DNA of 64,000 bases from the NCBI RefSeq assembly GCF_004514475.2, contig NZ_MYFO02000001.1, forward strand, positions 558,001-622,000, read 5' to 3'. Shown in pieces: positions 15,680 through 24,968 of this stretch. The stretch's first letter is position 1. Every line of letters begins with the position of its first letter. The position numbers were made by a program, and so were the translations under genes. The DNA is from Paenibacillus athensensis. GTDB lineage: Bacteria; Bacillota; Bacilli; Paenibacillales; NBRC-103111. The notes below the pieces were generated by a model. That model made no database searches, was not told where the DNA came from, and saw only the letters and a list, made by a program, of their open reading frames with translations.

Positions 15680-17161
15680 CTACATCGACATTTGCAGCGG
15701 CTCAGGCACGATTTCACCCTTCAGCACCCACGTCTGCGCATGCGTGACCTTGACATACGCCATCTTGCCGATCAGGTCCTTCGAAGCTGTGAAATGGATC
15801 AGCTTGTTCGTCCGCGTGCGTCCTGACAGCACGTCCGGATTATTCTTGCTTTCGCCTTCCACAAGCACCTCGACGATTTGCCCGTTCAGCCGTTCGTTGC
15901 TAGCCTTGCTGTATTCATTCAACGCTTCGTTCAAGCGGTACAAACGGGTCTTTTTGACCTCCATCGGCACGTTATCTTCCATTTCCGCAGCAGGCGTTCC
16001 TTCCCGCGGTGAATATATGAACGTAAACGCCATATCGTAGCCAACCTCGCGCACCAAGGAGAGCGTATCCTCGAACTGCTCGTCCGTTTCGCCCGGAAAT
16101 CCAACGATAATATCTGTCGTCAGCACGACGTCGGGAATCGCCGATTTGATTTTGCCGACAAGCTCTAAATAATGCTCGCGGTTATACTTGCGGCTCATTT
16201 TCTTGAGCACCTCGCTGCTGCCCGACTGGACCGGCAGATGAATATGCTCCACCAGGTTGCCGCGTTTGGCCAGCACCTCGATCAAATGATCGTCAAAATC
16301 GCGTGGATGCGAGGTCGTAAAACGAATCCGCGGCACGTCGATTTTACGGATGTCGTCCATCAAATCGCCGAACTTGTAGTCGATATCGTCGAAATCCTTG
16401 CCGTAGGCGTTCACATTTTGCCCCAGCAGCGTAATCTCCTGAAAACCCTGGCGCGCCAGCTCGCGCACCTCGGCCAGCACGTCCTGCGGACGGCGGCTTC
16501 GTTCCTTGCCGCGCGTATACGGCACGATGCAATAGGTGCAGAACTTGTCGCAGCCGTACATGATGTTCACCCAAGCGCGAATGCCTTCCCGCTTCTTGGG
16601 CAAGTTCTCGATGATGTCGCCTTCCTTTGACCACACCTCGATCACCATTTCCTTGTTGAACGCGGCATCCTTGAGCAGCGCCGGGAGACGGTGAATATTG
16701 TGCGTACCAAAAATCAAATCGACAAACGCATGCTTTTGCATAATGCGATTGACGACTGCTTCCTCCTGCGACATGCAGCCGCACACGCCCAGAATCAAGC
16801 CGGGCTTCTGCGCCTTGAGACCCTTCAAGTGGCCCAGCTCGCCGAACACCTTGTCCTCGGCATTCTCGCGAATCGCGCACGTGTTCAGCAAAATCACGTC
16901 GGCCTGCTCTTTATCTTCGGTCGCTTGATAGCCCATTTGCTCAAACAGGCCCTTCATCACTTCCGTATCGTGCTCATTCATCTGACATCCATATGTGCGA
17001 ATCATGTAAAATTTATCGTTGCCGAACCCCTGCATATCCTCGGGAATCATAAAATCATAATGAACGGCGATTTCTTCTTTTCCGCGTTTTTTGGCGTCTG
17101 TCAGTGAAGGAGGTTGAAAATATTGGGAATAATCCTTCTCGGATTTCACTTGGTTAGCCAC
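15680..17161 (-). CDS. miaB: tRNA-2-methylthio-N6-dimethylallyladenosine synthase MiaB
   Basis: This 493-residue radical-SAM methylthiotransferase acts on i6A37 of tRNAs reading UNN codons. It has an N-terminal UPF0004 domain with conserved Cys ([30 protein letters not shown]). The radical-SAM motif CDKFCTYC is near residue 210, and a C-terminal TRAM domain ends the protein. The enzyme carries two [4Fe-4S] clusters. GTG start with GGAGGAAGG upstream. ricA follows 25 bases later in the same unit. Confidence 0.97.
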   Translation of the reverse strand: MANQVKSEKDYSQYFQPPSLTDAKKRGKEEIAVHYDFMIPEDMQGFGNDKFYMIRTYGCQMNEHDTEVMKGLFEQMGYQATEDKEQADVILLNTCAIRENAEDKVFGELGHLKGLKAQKPGLILGVCGCMSQEEAVVNRIMQKHAFVDLIFGTHNIHRLPALLKDAAFNKEMVIEVWSKEGDIIENLPKKREGIRAWVNIMYGCDKFCTYCIVPYTRGKERSRRPQDVLAEVRELARQGFQEITLLGQNVNAYGKDFDDIDYKFGDLMDDIRKIDVPRIRFTTSHPRDFDDHLIEVLAKRGNLVEHIHLPVQSGSSEVLKKMSRKYNREHYLELVGKIKSAIPDVVLTTDIIVGFPGETDEQFEDTLSLVREVGYDMAFTFIYSPREGTPAAEMEDNVPMEVKKTRLYRLNEALNEYSKASNERLNGQIVEVLVEGESKNNPDVLSGRTRTNKLIHFTASKDLIGKMAYVKVTHAQTWVLKGEIVPEPLQMSM

Positions 17162-17210
17162 TTTACCTTCCTCCTATACATCGATCCAAGCATGTACACA
17201 TGTAAAGTTT

Positions 17211-17240
17211 ATTATAGCATTACCGGGCCGGATAGTTCAA
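17211..17240 (-). promoter_or_regulatory. Sigma-A promoter of miaB-ricA
   Basis: TTGAAC, 18 bases, TATAAT on the minus strand, with TG one base before the -10. It lies about 50 bases before the miaB GTG. Confidence 0.7.
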
Positions 17241-17286
17241 AAGGAAAATGGCGTATTGGTGAAATCTGCCGGATGCCGAACGTCTG

Positions 17287-17856
17287 TCAATCCAGAATTT
17301 CGGCGACTTCGCCCGTCTTGACCCCTGCCGCGTTCCCCTCGTCGGTATCGATATGCATATCCAGCGCAAAATCCGCCGAAACGCGGGCAATCACATCTTC
17401 AAAAATAACCGGCCGCTCGCCCTGCACCTTCACGCGCAGCCGCTGCTGGTCGGCAATTCCCCAGCGTTCGGCGTCGGACGTGTGAAAATGAATATGACGC
17501 GCCGCTACAATGACGCCTTGTGTCAGCTCGACCTCGCCGTTGGGACCGGCCAGCCGCAAGCCCGGCGTGCCTTCGATGTGGCCGGATTCGCGAACCGGCG
17601 GGCTGATGCCAAGGCTGAACGCATCGGTGCGGGAAACCTCCACCTGGGAACGGCTGCGCGCCGGACCCAGAATGCGCACTTTGTCAAATCGGCCTTTAGG
17701 TCCGATCACCGCAACCGTCTCCTCGGCTGCGAACTGTCCGGGCTGGGACAGCGGCTTCAATACGTTCAGCTCATAACCTTTTCCAAACAAAGCCTCAATA
17801 TGCTCAGGCGACAAATGAACGTGGCGAGCCGATACGCCTACAGGTACTTGCTTCAT
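17287..17856 (-). CDS. pduL: Phosphate acyltransferase PduL family
   Basis: This 189-residue phosphotransacylase interconverts acyl-CoA and acyl phosphate. The metal-binding motifs typical of the family are visible: SARHVHLS near the N-terminus and AARHIHFHTSDAE in the second half. No microcompartment shell, diol or ethanolamine gene is nearby, and no encapsulation peptide is evident. A free cytoplasmic phosphotransacetylase role is therefore more likely than a propanediol organelle role. It lies downstream of korAB, after a terminator. Confidence 0.92.
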   Translation of the reverse strand: MKQVPVGVSARHVHLSPEHIEALFGKGYELNVLKPLSQPGQFAAEETVAVIGPKGRFDKVRILGPARSRSQVEVSRTDAFSLGISPPVRESGHIEGTPGLRLAGPNGEVELTQGVIVAARHIHFHTSDAERWGIADQQRLRVKVQGERPVIFEDVIARVSADFALDMHIDTDEGNAAGVKTGEVAEILD

Positions 17857-17918
17857 CTTGTATTCCTCGCTCTCATCTCGGTTGGTGGTCTATTTCCAGT
17901 ATAGCCGTGCAGAAAAAA

Positions 17919-17946
17919 GGGCATACGGATTCGCATCCCTATGCCC
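17919..17946 (-). terminator. Terminator of korA-korB
   Basis: GGGCATA/TATGCCC stem followed on the minus strand by TTTTTTCTG, about 10 bases after the korB stop. Confidence 0.85.
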
Positions 17947-17954
17947 TGCAGCGA

Positions 17955-18821
17955 TTATTTGAATTCCGCGAGCAGTTTTTCGAATTCCGCTTCGGAAATT
18001 TTCATATTTTGCTTGTTCAAGCCTTCTTGTGCAAAATTCGGTACCAGGCTTTCGTAGCTTTTTTTGTTCTGATCCTGATAAATAATGCCAGTCAGCATGC
18101 TGTGCGTTTCCATGATTTTCGTCATCGCCATCACGCGGTTGGTCGAATCGTAATCGGCGATCTCATCCAGATCGACGATATTTTCTTTAAACCAGTCATA
18201 CGTATTGACTTTGTTGAAGGTCACGCACGGGCTGAACACGTTAATCAGCGAGAAGCCTTCATGCTTGATGCCTTCTTCGATCACATGCGTCAGCTGCTTC
18301 AGGTTGCTGGAGAACGATTGCGCCACGAATGTAGCGCCGGCAGCCATTGCGACCTCAAGCGGCGACAGCGCCGATTCAATCGAGCCTTGCGGCGTACTCT
18401 TCGTTTTGAAGCCCTCAGCACTGCGCGGGGACGTCTGCCCTTTCGTCAAGCCGTAAATCTGGTTATCCATGACGATGTACGTGATGTTGATGTTGCGGCG
18501 GATCGCATGCACCGTGTGGCCCATGCCGATCGCGAAGCCGTCGCCGTCGCCGCCCGCTGCGATGACGGTCAGATCGCGGTTGGCCATTTTGAGCCCTTGG
18601 GCAATCGGCAGCGAACGTCCGTGAACGCCGTGGAAGCCGTAGGCGTTAATGTAGCCCGAAATCCGGCCGGAGCAACCGATCCCGGAGACGACAGCCAGAC
18701 CTTCCGGCTCCAGACCGACGTTGGCAGCCGCTCTTTGAATCGCCGCTTGGACGGAGAAGTCACCGCATCCCGGACACCAGTTAGGTTTTACGTTGTTGCG
18801 GAAATCTTTTAATGTTGCCAT
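17955..18821 (-). CDS. korB: 2-oxoacid:ferredoxin oxidoreductase subunit beta
   Basis: This 288-residue beta subunit has cluster and TPP motifs PNWCPGCGDFSVQAAI, GIGCSGR, GGDGDGFAIGMGH and MDNQIYGLTKGQ. With KorA it catalyses CoA-dependent oxidative decarboxylation of a 2-oxoacid, most often 2-oxoglutarate to succinyl-CoA, reducing ferredoxin. Its start overlaps the end of korA by 13 bases. The two-subunit type is distinct from the fused enzyme at 8-11.5 kb. Confidence 0.93.
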   Translation of the reverse strand: MATLKDFRNNVKPNWCPGCGDFSVQAAIQRAAANVGLEPEGLAVVSGIGCSGRISGYINAYGFHGVHGRSLPIAQGLKMANRDLTVIAAGGDGDGFAIGMGHTVHAIRRNINITYIVMDNQIYGLTKGQTSPRSAEGFKTKSTPQGSIESALSPLEVAMAAGATFVAQSFSSNLKQLTHVIEEGIKHEGFSLINVFSPCVTFNKVNTYDWFKENIVDLDEIADYDSTNRVMAMTKIMETHSMLTGIIYQDQNKKSYESLVPNFAQEGLNKQNMKISEAEFEKLLAEFK

Positions 18822-20563
18822 GCCAGGGTCAGCTCCTTACATTTTTGTTCGATCTCGGCCGGCAAGAACGGATTGCCGTTGTATTTGAGCACGTTTTTAA
18901 TTTTGTCGGCGAATCCGACATGCAGCTTGATTTGATCGGCCAATTGGCCTGTGGCGTTGTTTTCCACAACGACAACGACTTTGGCTTTCTCAACGTAAGG
19001 CTTGAGCTGCTCAGCCGGGAACGGATGGATCAAGCGAACCGTAGCGTGATTTGTTTTGATGCCTTCCTTGGCAATACGGCTTCTGGCTTCGTCAATCGTG
19101 CCGCCCGTGGAGCCCATGCCGATGATCAGCAGATCCGGCGCTTCGTGTGGCGCGTCAACTTTGATTGCGTCAGTCACAGTCGCAGCGACGCTGTTCATTT
19201 TTTGCATCCGCTTATCCATCATCTTCTGACGGTTATCGGTGCTTTCCGAAGGACGGCCCGTTTGATCGTGCTCAACACCCGTAACGTGGTGAATGCCGTG
19301 TTTCACGCCCGGAACGACGCGCGGCGAAATGCCGTCCGCCGTAAATTCGTAGCGCTTGAACAGCTGGTTCTCGCCCGGAGCCGCAGGCTCATTCACCAGC
19401 GCGCCGCGATCGATCACGATGCGGTTGTAATCCAGCTGCTCGGCGGATTGCTTGCCGAGGGAAAGCTGCAGGTCGGTCATCAGAATAACCGGACATTGAT
19501 ATTTTTCAGCGAGGTTAAACGACTCAATCGTGTCGTAGAAGCACTCTTCGATCGTGCTTGGCGACAGGACGATTTTCGGGATTTCACCGTGCGTGCCGTA
19601 AATCATCGCGTTCAGGTCGGATTGCTCTTGCTTGGTAGGCAAGCCTGTGCTTGGACCGCCGCGCTGCGTATCGACGATCACGACCGGCGTTTCCGTCATA
19701 CCGGCCAAACCGATCGCTTCCATCATCAGCGACAGGCCGGGACCTGCCGAAGCCGTCAGCGCGCGCACGCCGCCGTAGTTGGCGCCGATGGCCATCGTAC
19801 AAGCTGCGATTTCGTCTTCGGTCTGGATGACCGTGCCGCCGAATTTCGGCAGCGCTTTGATCAGGTATTCCATAATTTCCGAAGCAGGCGTAATCGGATA
19901 TGCCGGCATAAAGCGGCAGCCCGCAGCGACTGCACCCAGCGCGATGGCATCGTTACCGATCATGAACAGCTTTTGCTTGCCGTCGGCAGGCTCCAGCTGG
20001 AATTCCGGCAGCGGACCGCCGGCCAGATTCAGCACCGACTCGGCGCCTTTGCGCACAGCTTCGATATTTTTCTCTACAACAGCCGCGCCCTTGCGGCCGA
20101 ACTCTTCTTCAACTGCTTTATTAAACACGTCGAGCGGCAGGCCAAGCAGTGCCCAGGAAGCGCCCGAAGCGGCCATATTCTTGAACAGGGAAGTGCCTAA
20201 TTCTTCGGCAATTGCCGTGATCGGTACCGGGAACAAACGCGCTTGAATGCCTTCAGGCAAAACCGGGTTGAACTTGGCGTCAGCAACGATGACTCCGTTC
20301 TCGCGAAGCTCGTGCGCGTTGAAATCGATGCTCTCCTGGTCGAAAGCGACCAGAATGTCCAAATCGTCGGAAATCGCACGGATCGGCTTGGTGCTGATGC
20401 GAATCTTGTTATTTGTATGTCCCCCCTTAATCCGCGAGGAGAAATGACGATAACCATACAAATAATAACCGAGACGGTTCAGCGCTGTGGAGAAAATACG
20501 GTCCGTACTTTCGACCCCTTCCCCCTGCTGACCTCCGATTTTCCAAGATAACTGACTAATCAC
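18809..20563 (-). CDS. korA: 2-oxoacid:ferredoxin oxidoreductase subunit alpha (gamma-alpha fusion)
   Basis: This 584-residue subunit has an N-terminal gamma domain (SWKIGGQQGEGVESTDRIF, SSRIKGGHTNNKIRI) fused to the alpha domain (MPAYPITPASEIMEYL, TEDEIAACTMAIGANYGG, TASAGPGLSLMMEAIGLA). I chose the GTG at 20563, preceded by AAGGAGT, so the product begins MISQLSWKIGG; the longer frame adds residues without family support. It is the first gene of the korA-korB operon, with a strong promoter about 100 bases upstream. Confidence 0.93.
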   Translation of the reverse strand: MISQLSWKIGGQQGEGVESTDRIFSTALNRLGYYLYGYRHFSSRIKGGHTNNKIRISTKPIRAISDDLDILVAFDQESIDFNAHELRENGVIVADAKFNPVLPEGIQARLFPVPITAIAEELGTSLFKNMAASGASWALLGLPLDVFNKAVEEEFGRKGAAVVEKNIEAVRKGAESVLNLAGGPLPEFQLEPADGKQKLFMIGNDAIALGAVAAGCRFMPAYPITPASEIMEYLIKALPKFGGTVIQTEDEIAACTMAIGANYGGVRALTASAGPGLSLMMEAIGLAGMTETPVVIVDTQRGGPSTGLPTKQEQSDLNAMIYGTHGEIPKIVLSPSTIEECFYDTIESFNLAEKYQCPVILMTDLQLSLGKQSAEQLDYNRIVIDRGALVNEPAAPGENQLFKRYEFTADGISPRVVPGVKHGIHHVTGVEHDQTGRPSESTDNRQKMMDKRMQKMNSVAATVTDAIKVDAPHEAPDLLIIGMGSTGGTIDEARSRIAKEGIKTNHATVRLIHPFPAEQLKPYVEKAKVVVVVENNATGQLADQIKLHVGFADKIKNVLKYNGNPFLPAEIEQKCKELTLAWQH

Positions 20564-20665
20564 CCTACGTCCACTCCTTTTGATGGTAGCTGCTGAAAGA
20601 CAACAATTGGCAAGCTGCACGTTCTTATAGAAAGTAATAAAATAATTCTTTCAGTTGTCACACAA

Positions 20666-20694
20666 ATTTTATGCCTTTACCAATTAAAATGCAA
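20666..20694 (-). promoter_or_regulatory. Sigma-A promoter of korA-korB
   Basis: TTGCAT, 17 bases, TAAAAT on the minus strand, in an AT-rich intergenic stretch about 100 bases before the GTG start. Confidence 0.7.
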
Positions 20695-20761
20695 GGGTTT
20701 TGATCGATTCTAAAACATAGTTTTTTTAGATGAAACTCATATCACAATTCGATTGTTTCTT

Positions 20762-21709
20762 TCAGCGCTGCGGTAAATTTTCGATCAAAAAGCGTCGCCA
20801 GTTTCCATGCAAAAATCGCTGCACCTGCTCCTCGCTGTAGTTTTTGCATAAAGCTTCAATAATATTTTCATAACAGCCGGCATGCTCCAGCCCTGTCACC
20901 CATTGTTCAATTCCGTCAAAATCCGAGCCAAATCCGACGTTGCCTTCGCCGCCAAGCGAACAAACGTGATCCAGATGCCGCAGCAGGTCGCTGATGGCGG
21001 CTTGTTCACCGGTACGCACAAAATAAGGAACGAACGTCAAGCCGATTTGCCCGCCGCGGTCAATTATCGCTGCAAGCTGCTCATTCGATAAATTTCTTGG
21101 ATGGGCGCAGTGCTCGCACGTATTGGAGTGCGAAGCGATAAACGGCTTTTCATAAAGCTCGGTCAGCTCCCAAAAGCCTTGCACCGACAAATGCGACACA
21201 TCGATTAGTATGCCCAAGCGATCCAATTGTTTTACCAGCTGTCTGCCTTTCACCGTAAAACCGCCCTTGCGCGGCTCCATCACGCCGTCTGCTGCCCAAT
21301 TGGCATGATTCCACGTAATACCGACGCTGCGCACACCCAAATGATACAACAAGCGCACATAGGCCAAATCGCCGCCAAGCGCGTCCACCCCTTCCAGCGT
21401 CAGCAGCGCGCCCAGTCTGCCGCTTTGCTCGGCTTCCAACAGGTCGTCCGCATCGCGGATGAACACGACATGCTCCTTGCGGTTCACTTTGCGATGAAAC
21501 GTATCGATCATGTGCAGCACATGCTCAAACCGCGGCGTTCCCAGCGACTCCGACACATAGATGGCAAAAAATTGCACGCTGACGCCTGCACGCCGCAGCC
21601 GTGGCCAGCTGACATCGAGCTCCTGCTCCTCCTTGTAAAAATCAAGCTCCGGCTGGGCGTATAGCTTCGCAAGCGCATCGCAATGCCCGTCAATAATCGT
21701 CCTGTACAA
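20762..21709 (-). CDS. Membrane dipeptidase (renal dipeptidase-like, M19)
   Basis: This 315-residue zinc peptidase of the M19 family hydrolyses dipeptides, often with D-residues. The metal ligands are seen in IDGHCDALAKL (HxD), the bridging Glu in LLTLEGVDALGG, the His in LIDVSHLSVQGFWE and FIASHSNTCEHCAHPRN, and a final Asp in GFGSDFDGI. There is no signal peptide, so it is cytoplasmic here despite the family name. The TTG start follows AAGGAGGAG. It lies downstream of spoVS, beyond that gene's terminator. Confidence 0.92.
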   Translation of the reverse strand: MYRTIIDGHCDALAKLYAQPELDFYKEEQELDVSWPRLRRAGVSVQFFAIYVSESLGTPRFEHVLHMIDTFHRKVNRKEHVVFIRDADDLLEAEQSGRLGALLTLEGVDALGGDLAYVRLLYHLGVRSVGITWNHANWAADGVMEPRKGGFTVKGRQLVKQLDRLGILIDVSHLSVQGFWELTELYEKPFIASHSNTCEHCAHPRNLSNEQLAAIIDRGGQIGLTFVPYFVRTGEQAAISDLLRHLDHVCSLGGEGNVGFGSDFDGIEQWVTGLEHAGCYENIIEALCKNYSEEQVQRFLHGNWRRFLIENLPQR

Positions 21710-21748
21710 AAAAAATCTCCTCCTTTGGCGGAATAAGGCCGTAAAAAA

Positions 21749-21771
21749 ACCTGTCTACAAGGTAAACAGGT
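21749..21771 (-). terminator. Terminator of spoVS
   Basis: ACCTGT/ACAGGT stem followed by TTTTTTT on the minus strand, about 30 bases after the spoVS stop. Confidence 0.8.
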
Positions 21772-21799
21772 GTGGGTTATGCCTTTATGTAAAGCTCTA

Positions 21800-22060
21800 T
21801 TACCGCGGTTCTACAATCAGCTTGATGGCCGTCCGATCTTCCCCGTCGATCACGATATCGGTAAACGCTGGAACACAGATAAGGTCAACCCCACTAGGCG
21901 CAACAAATCCTCGTGCGATCGCTACCGCTTTGATGGCCTGATTCAAGGCGCCTGCGCCAATAGCCTGAAGCTCCGCTGCTCCACGCTCGCGCAACACGCC
22001 TGCCAGTGCGCCTGCTACGGAGTTTGGATTGGATTTTGCTGAAACTTTTAATACTTCCAT
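21800..22060 (-). CDS. spoVS: Stage V sporulation protein S
   Basis: This 86-residue Alba-like protein starts MEVLKVSAKSNPNSVAGALA. It is the canonical length and is almost invariant among spore formers. It affects septum formation, coat assembly and sporulation progress; the mechanism is unsettled. GGAGG lies about 9 bases before the ATG. It follows ymdB as in B. subtilis, and a sigma-H-type promoter lies directly upstream. Confidence 0.97.
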   Translation of the reverse strand: MEVLKVSAKSNPNSVAGALAGVLRERGAAELQAIGAGALNQAIKAVAIARGFVAPSGVDLICVPAFTDIVIDGEDRTAIKLIVEPR

Positions 22061-22104
22061 GAAAGTACCTCCTCGGGAATGATGGATAGATTCCAGTAAC
22101 CATC

Positions 22105-22134
22105 ATATTCGCGGAATTAAACATTAATTCCTCC
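22105..22134 (-). promoter_or_regulatory. Sigma-H promoter of spoVS
   Basis: The minus strand reads GGAGGAATT, 12 bases, CGCGAATAT. The -35 fits RNAGGAWWW fully, and the -10 fits RNNGAATWW except its first base. spoVS is a known sigma-H gene in B. subtilis. It lies 45 bases upstream of the start codon. Confidence 0.7.
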
Positions 22135-22173
22135 CAAGGAAAATAGAAGATTCTAAATATTTTGAATTTTGCG

Positions 22174-22965
22174 TTAATCAAACCAAACTTGATCTTCGTC
22201 AAAGCGCACCAGTTGAATATTCTTCGCTAATCCGGTGTCGTGCAGCTCAATCACGACGGCGTTCAGATGCCATTTTCCTTCATCCGTGACAAAACGAACC
22301 GGGAGCTGCGTCTTGAACTTCTGCAGCACAGCAAGGCGCTCCATTCCGAGAATACCGTCGCGCGGCCCCGTCATGCCGACATCGGTCACATAGGCCGTGC
22401 CCCCGGGCAGCACGCGATTGTCGTTCGTTTGCACATGGGTATGCGTACCTACGACCGCCGAGACGCGCCCGTCCAGATGCCAGCCCATTGCAATTTTCTC
22501 GGAAGTCGCTTCGGCATGGAAATCGACCAGCACATATTTGTATTTTTTCTTGAGCGCTTCGACAATTTCATCGGCCTTGCGGAACGGACAGTCAATCGGC
22601 GGCAGGAACGTTCGGCCCTGCAGGTTCACAATGACCAGCTCCTTGTCCTTGACCTTGATCACGGTATGGCCGCGCCCTGGCGTGCCTGGGGGAAAATTGG
22701 CCGGACGAACCATCCGCTCATCATCGTCGATGAAATCAAAAATTTCTTTCTGGTCCCACGTATGGTTGCCCATCGTCAAGCCATGAATGCCCCAATCGTA
22801 AAACTCTCTGGCGATGGCCGCTGTAATGCCTCTTCCGGCCGCGGCGTTTTCCCCGTTGGCGATAAATACCGCATTCGGGTGCGCATGCTTCAGCTTCGGC
22901 AGCATCGCCTTCAGCGCCTTACGGCCAACGGAGCCGACAATATCTCCGATAAACACAATTTTCAT
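22174..22965 (-). CDS. ymdB: YmdB metallophosphoesterase (2',3'-cNMP phosphodiesterase)
   Basis: This 263-residue calcineurin-like phosphoesterase (TIGR00282 type) is linked in B. subtilis to the biofilm/motility switch and to RNase Y activity. Metal motifs are GDIVGSVGRKAL, FIANGENAA, TMGNHTWDQKE and GTHTHVQTND, with a conserved VDFHAEATSEK. The ATG at 22965 gives the family-length product, and upstream residues in the longer frame are spurious. It is directly downstream of rny, as in B. subtilis. Confidence 0.95.
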   Translation of the reverse strand: MKIVFIGDIVGSVGRKALKAMLPKLKHAHPNAVFIANGENAAAGRGITAAIAREFYDWGIHGLTMGNHTWDQKEIFDFIDDDERMVRPANFPPGTPGRGHTVIKVKDKELVIVNLQGRTFLPPIDCPFRKADEIVEALKKKYKYVLVDFHAEATSEKIAMGWHLDGRVSAVVGTHTHVQTNDNRVLPGGTAYVTDVGMTGPRDGILGMERLAVLQKFKTQLPVRFVTDEGKWHLNAVVIELHDTGLAKNIQLVRFDEDQVWFD

Positions 22966-23000
22966 TTCGTTTAAACCCTCAATTCTGCACATGAAATAGG

Positions 23001-23025
23001 AAAAGTGGCTGCAAGAGCCACTTTT
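23001..23025 (-). terminator. Terminator or attenuator between rny and ymdB
   Basis: AAAAGTGGCT/AGCCACTTTT is a perfect 10-bp stem with a 5-base loop, placed between the rny stop and the ymdB start. The run after it is short, so partial read-through into ymdB is likely. Confidence 0.7.
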
Positions 23026-23039
23026 CAACAATAACGCTA

Positions 23040-24581
23040 TTATTTTGCGTATTCGACTGCTCTCGTTTCGCGAATGACCGTAACCTTGATATGACCGGGA
23101 TAATCGAGTTCGCCTTCGATTTTCTTGGTAATATCGCGGGCCAAGCGGAACGCTTCCGTGTCGTCGACCTTTTCGGGCTGTACCATGACCCGAACCTCGC
23201 GTCCTGCTTGAATCGCATAGGACTTTTCGACACCGTCGAACGATTCGGAAATCTCTTCGAGCTTCTCCAGACGCTTGATGTACGTTTCCAGCGTCTCTCT
23301 GCGCGCTCCCGGACGTGCTGCGGATAAAGCATCCGCTGCGCCGACGAGCATCGCAATGACCGAGGTCGCTTCGACATCGCCGTGGTGTGAGGCGATACTG
23401 TTGATGACCACCGGGTGCTCCTTGTATTTCTTGCCGATCTCCACGCCGATTTCGACGTGAGATCCCTCCACTTCATGATCCAGCGCTTTGCCGATATCAT
23501 GCAGCAGCCCGGCACGTTTCGCCAAAGTTACGTCTTCGCCGAGCTCTCCTGCCATCAGACCGGCCAAGTAAGCTACTTCCATCGAATGCTTGAGTACGTT
23601 TTGTCCGTAGCTTGTTCTGAATTTGAGTCGTCCCAGAATTTTAATCAAATCCGGATGCAGACCGTGTACGCCTACTTCAAACGTAGCCTGCTCCCCGTAT
23701 TCGCGAATTCGTTCGTCGACTTCCTTGCGCGATTTCTCGACCATTTCCTCAATGCGCGCAGGGTGAATGCGTCCGTCCGCAACCAGTTTCTCCAAAGAGG
23801 TACGGGCGATTTCGCGGCGAATCGGATCAAAGCCCGACAGAATAACCGCTTCCGGCGTATCGTCAATGATGAGGTCGATCCCCGTCAATGTCTCCAGAGC
23901 GCGGATGTTCCGTCCTTCGCGTCCGATAATCCGGCCTTTCATTTCTTCGTTAGGCAGCGTAACGACCGAAACTGTCGTTTCCGCTACGTGATCGGCCGCG
24001 CAGCGCTGAATGGCAAGCGTGATGATTTCTCTCGCCTTTTTGTCGCCTTCTTCTTTGGCCTGCTGCTCAATTTCCTTGATCAACTGAGCGGTTTCATGAC
24101 GAACTTCCTGTTCGACATTGGTCAAAATGATCGTTTTCGCTTCGTCCATGGTCATGCCGGAAATACGCTCCAGCTCCGACACCTGGCTTTTATAAAGCTG
24201 ATCGATTTGATTTTGTGTATCTTCGATGCGCTTCTCCTTGTTGGCCACTTGCTCTTCTTTGCGCTCAAGAGATTCTAATTTTTTATCCAGCGATTCCTCT
24301 TTTTGCAACAATCGTCGTTCTTGTCGTTGAGTTTCATTGCGACGTTCACGAATGTCTTTTTCAGCTTCGGACCTCAGCTTATGCACTTCGTCCTTTGCTT
24401 CCAGAACCGTTTCTTTCTTCAGGGCTTCTGCTTCTTTCCTGGCAGCCTCGACAATTTGCTCAGCCGCCTGCTCCGCACTGGAAATTTTCGCTTCTGCAAG
24501 AGATTTGCGGATAAAATAACCAATCCCTAAGCCTAGAACGCCAACAACGAGAATGATCGCGATCCAGATGATAGGATTCAT
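23040..24581 (-). CDS. rny: Ribonuclease Y
   Basis: This 513-residue membrane-anchored endoribonuclease initiates bulk mRNA decay. Its order is an N-terminal membrane helix ([20 protein letters not shown]), a long coiled coil (about 30-200, Glu/Lys/Arg-rich), a KH domain ([15 protein letters not shown]) and an HD domain ([12 protein letters not shown]). It is the usual length. The RicA regulator is also encoded in the window. GAGGTG precedes the ATG. Confidence 0.97.
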   Translation of the reverse strand: MNPIIWIAIILVVGVLGLGIGYFIRKSLAEAKISSAEQAAEQIVEAARKEAEALKKETVLEAKDEVHKLRSEAEKDIRERRNETQRQERRLLQKEESLDKKLESLERKEEQVANKEKRIEDTQNQIDQLYKSQVSELERISGMTMDEAKTIILTNVEQEVRHETAQLIKEIEQQAKEEGDKKAREIITLAIQRCAADHVAETTVSVVTLPNEEMKGRIIGREGRNIRALETLTGIDLIIDDTPEAVILSGFDPIRREIARTSLEKLVADGRIHPARIEEMVEKSRKEVDERIREYGEQATFEVGVHGLHPDLIKILGRLKFRTSYGQNVLKHSMEVAYLAGLMAGELGEDVTLAKRAGLLHDIGKALDHEVEGSHVEIGVEIGKKYKEHPVVINSIASHHGDVEATSVIAMLVGAADALSAARPGARRETLETYIKRLEKLEEISESFDGVEKSYAIQAGREVRVMVQPEKVDDTEAFRLARDITKKIEGELDYPGHIKVTVIRETRAVEYAK

Positions 24582-24968
24582 CCTTTCACCTCCTCGTCAT
24601 TTCCTCCAAGGTGTTAGCTTGGGATTTGTTCGGTTTTTTAATCCGATTTTCATTGTTTGGGCAGGTGTTGCATCCCGCAGACCGCCGCCTGCGGCTCAAA
24701 ATAAATGAAAGCGCACAACGCAATAAATTGTGCGGCACAGTTCATAAATCGACAGCGTACAAATTGGCGTTTTCTACAACTGTCTCCATAACCGCCGAAT
24801 GCGGCAATCATGGTATTTATGAAAATATACATTATTTATTTTAGCTTTTGTCAAAGAAGCTTGTCAAGGGAGTGGGTATTTGTTGCATGGGTTTGCATGG
24901 CAAATAATTGGAAAACAAAGGATGCATCGCGCATTATTAACCCCATTAATCAATTATTATTAATGTCG
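24582..24968 (-). other. 387-bp recX-rny intergenic region
   Basis: No convincing gene. It holds a promoter pair for rny (24838-24867 is the clearest) and an AT-rich stretch. It also holds a weak hairpin CGCACAA/TTGTGCG at 24712-24734 that could lie in the rny 5' leader, and a short repeated GCATGG near 24895. Confidence 0.5.
24838..24867 (-). promoter_or_regulatory. Sigma-A promoter upstream of rny
   Basis: The minus strand reads TTGACA, 18 bases, TAAAAT. A second TTGACA lies inside the spacer and could pair with a later AT-rich -10, so two overlapping promoters are possible. The transcript would have a leader of about 250 bases. Confidence 0.6.

Noticed and set aside
17287-17856. Propanediol/ethanolamine microcompartment locus suggested by pduL
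   Set aside because: No shell protein or diol dehydratase gene lies nearby; PduL enzymes also occur as free phosphotransacetylases.
21894-22123. Minus-strand ORF starting with GGGAGGAATTAATG upstream of spoVS
   Set aside because: The apparent ribosome-binding site is the sigma-H -35 element; the frame overlaps spoVS out of register and has no recognisable protein.
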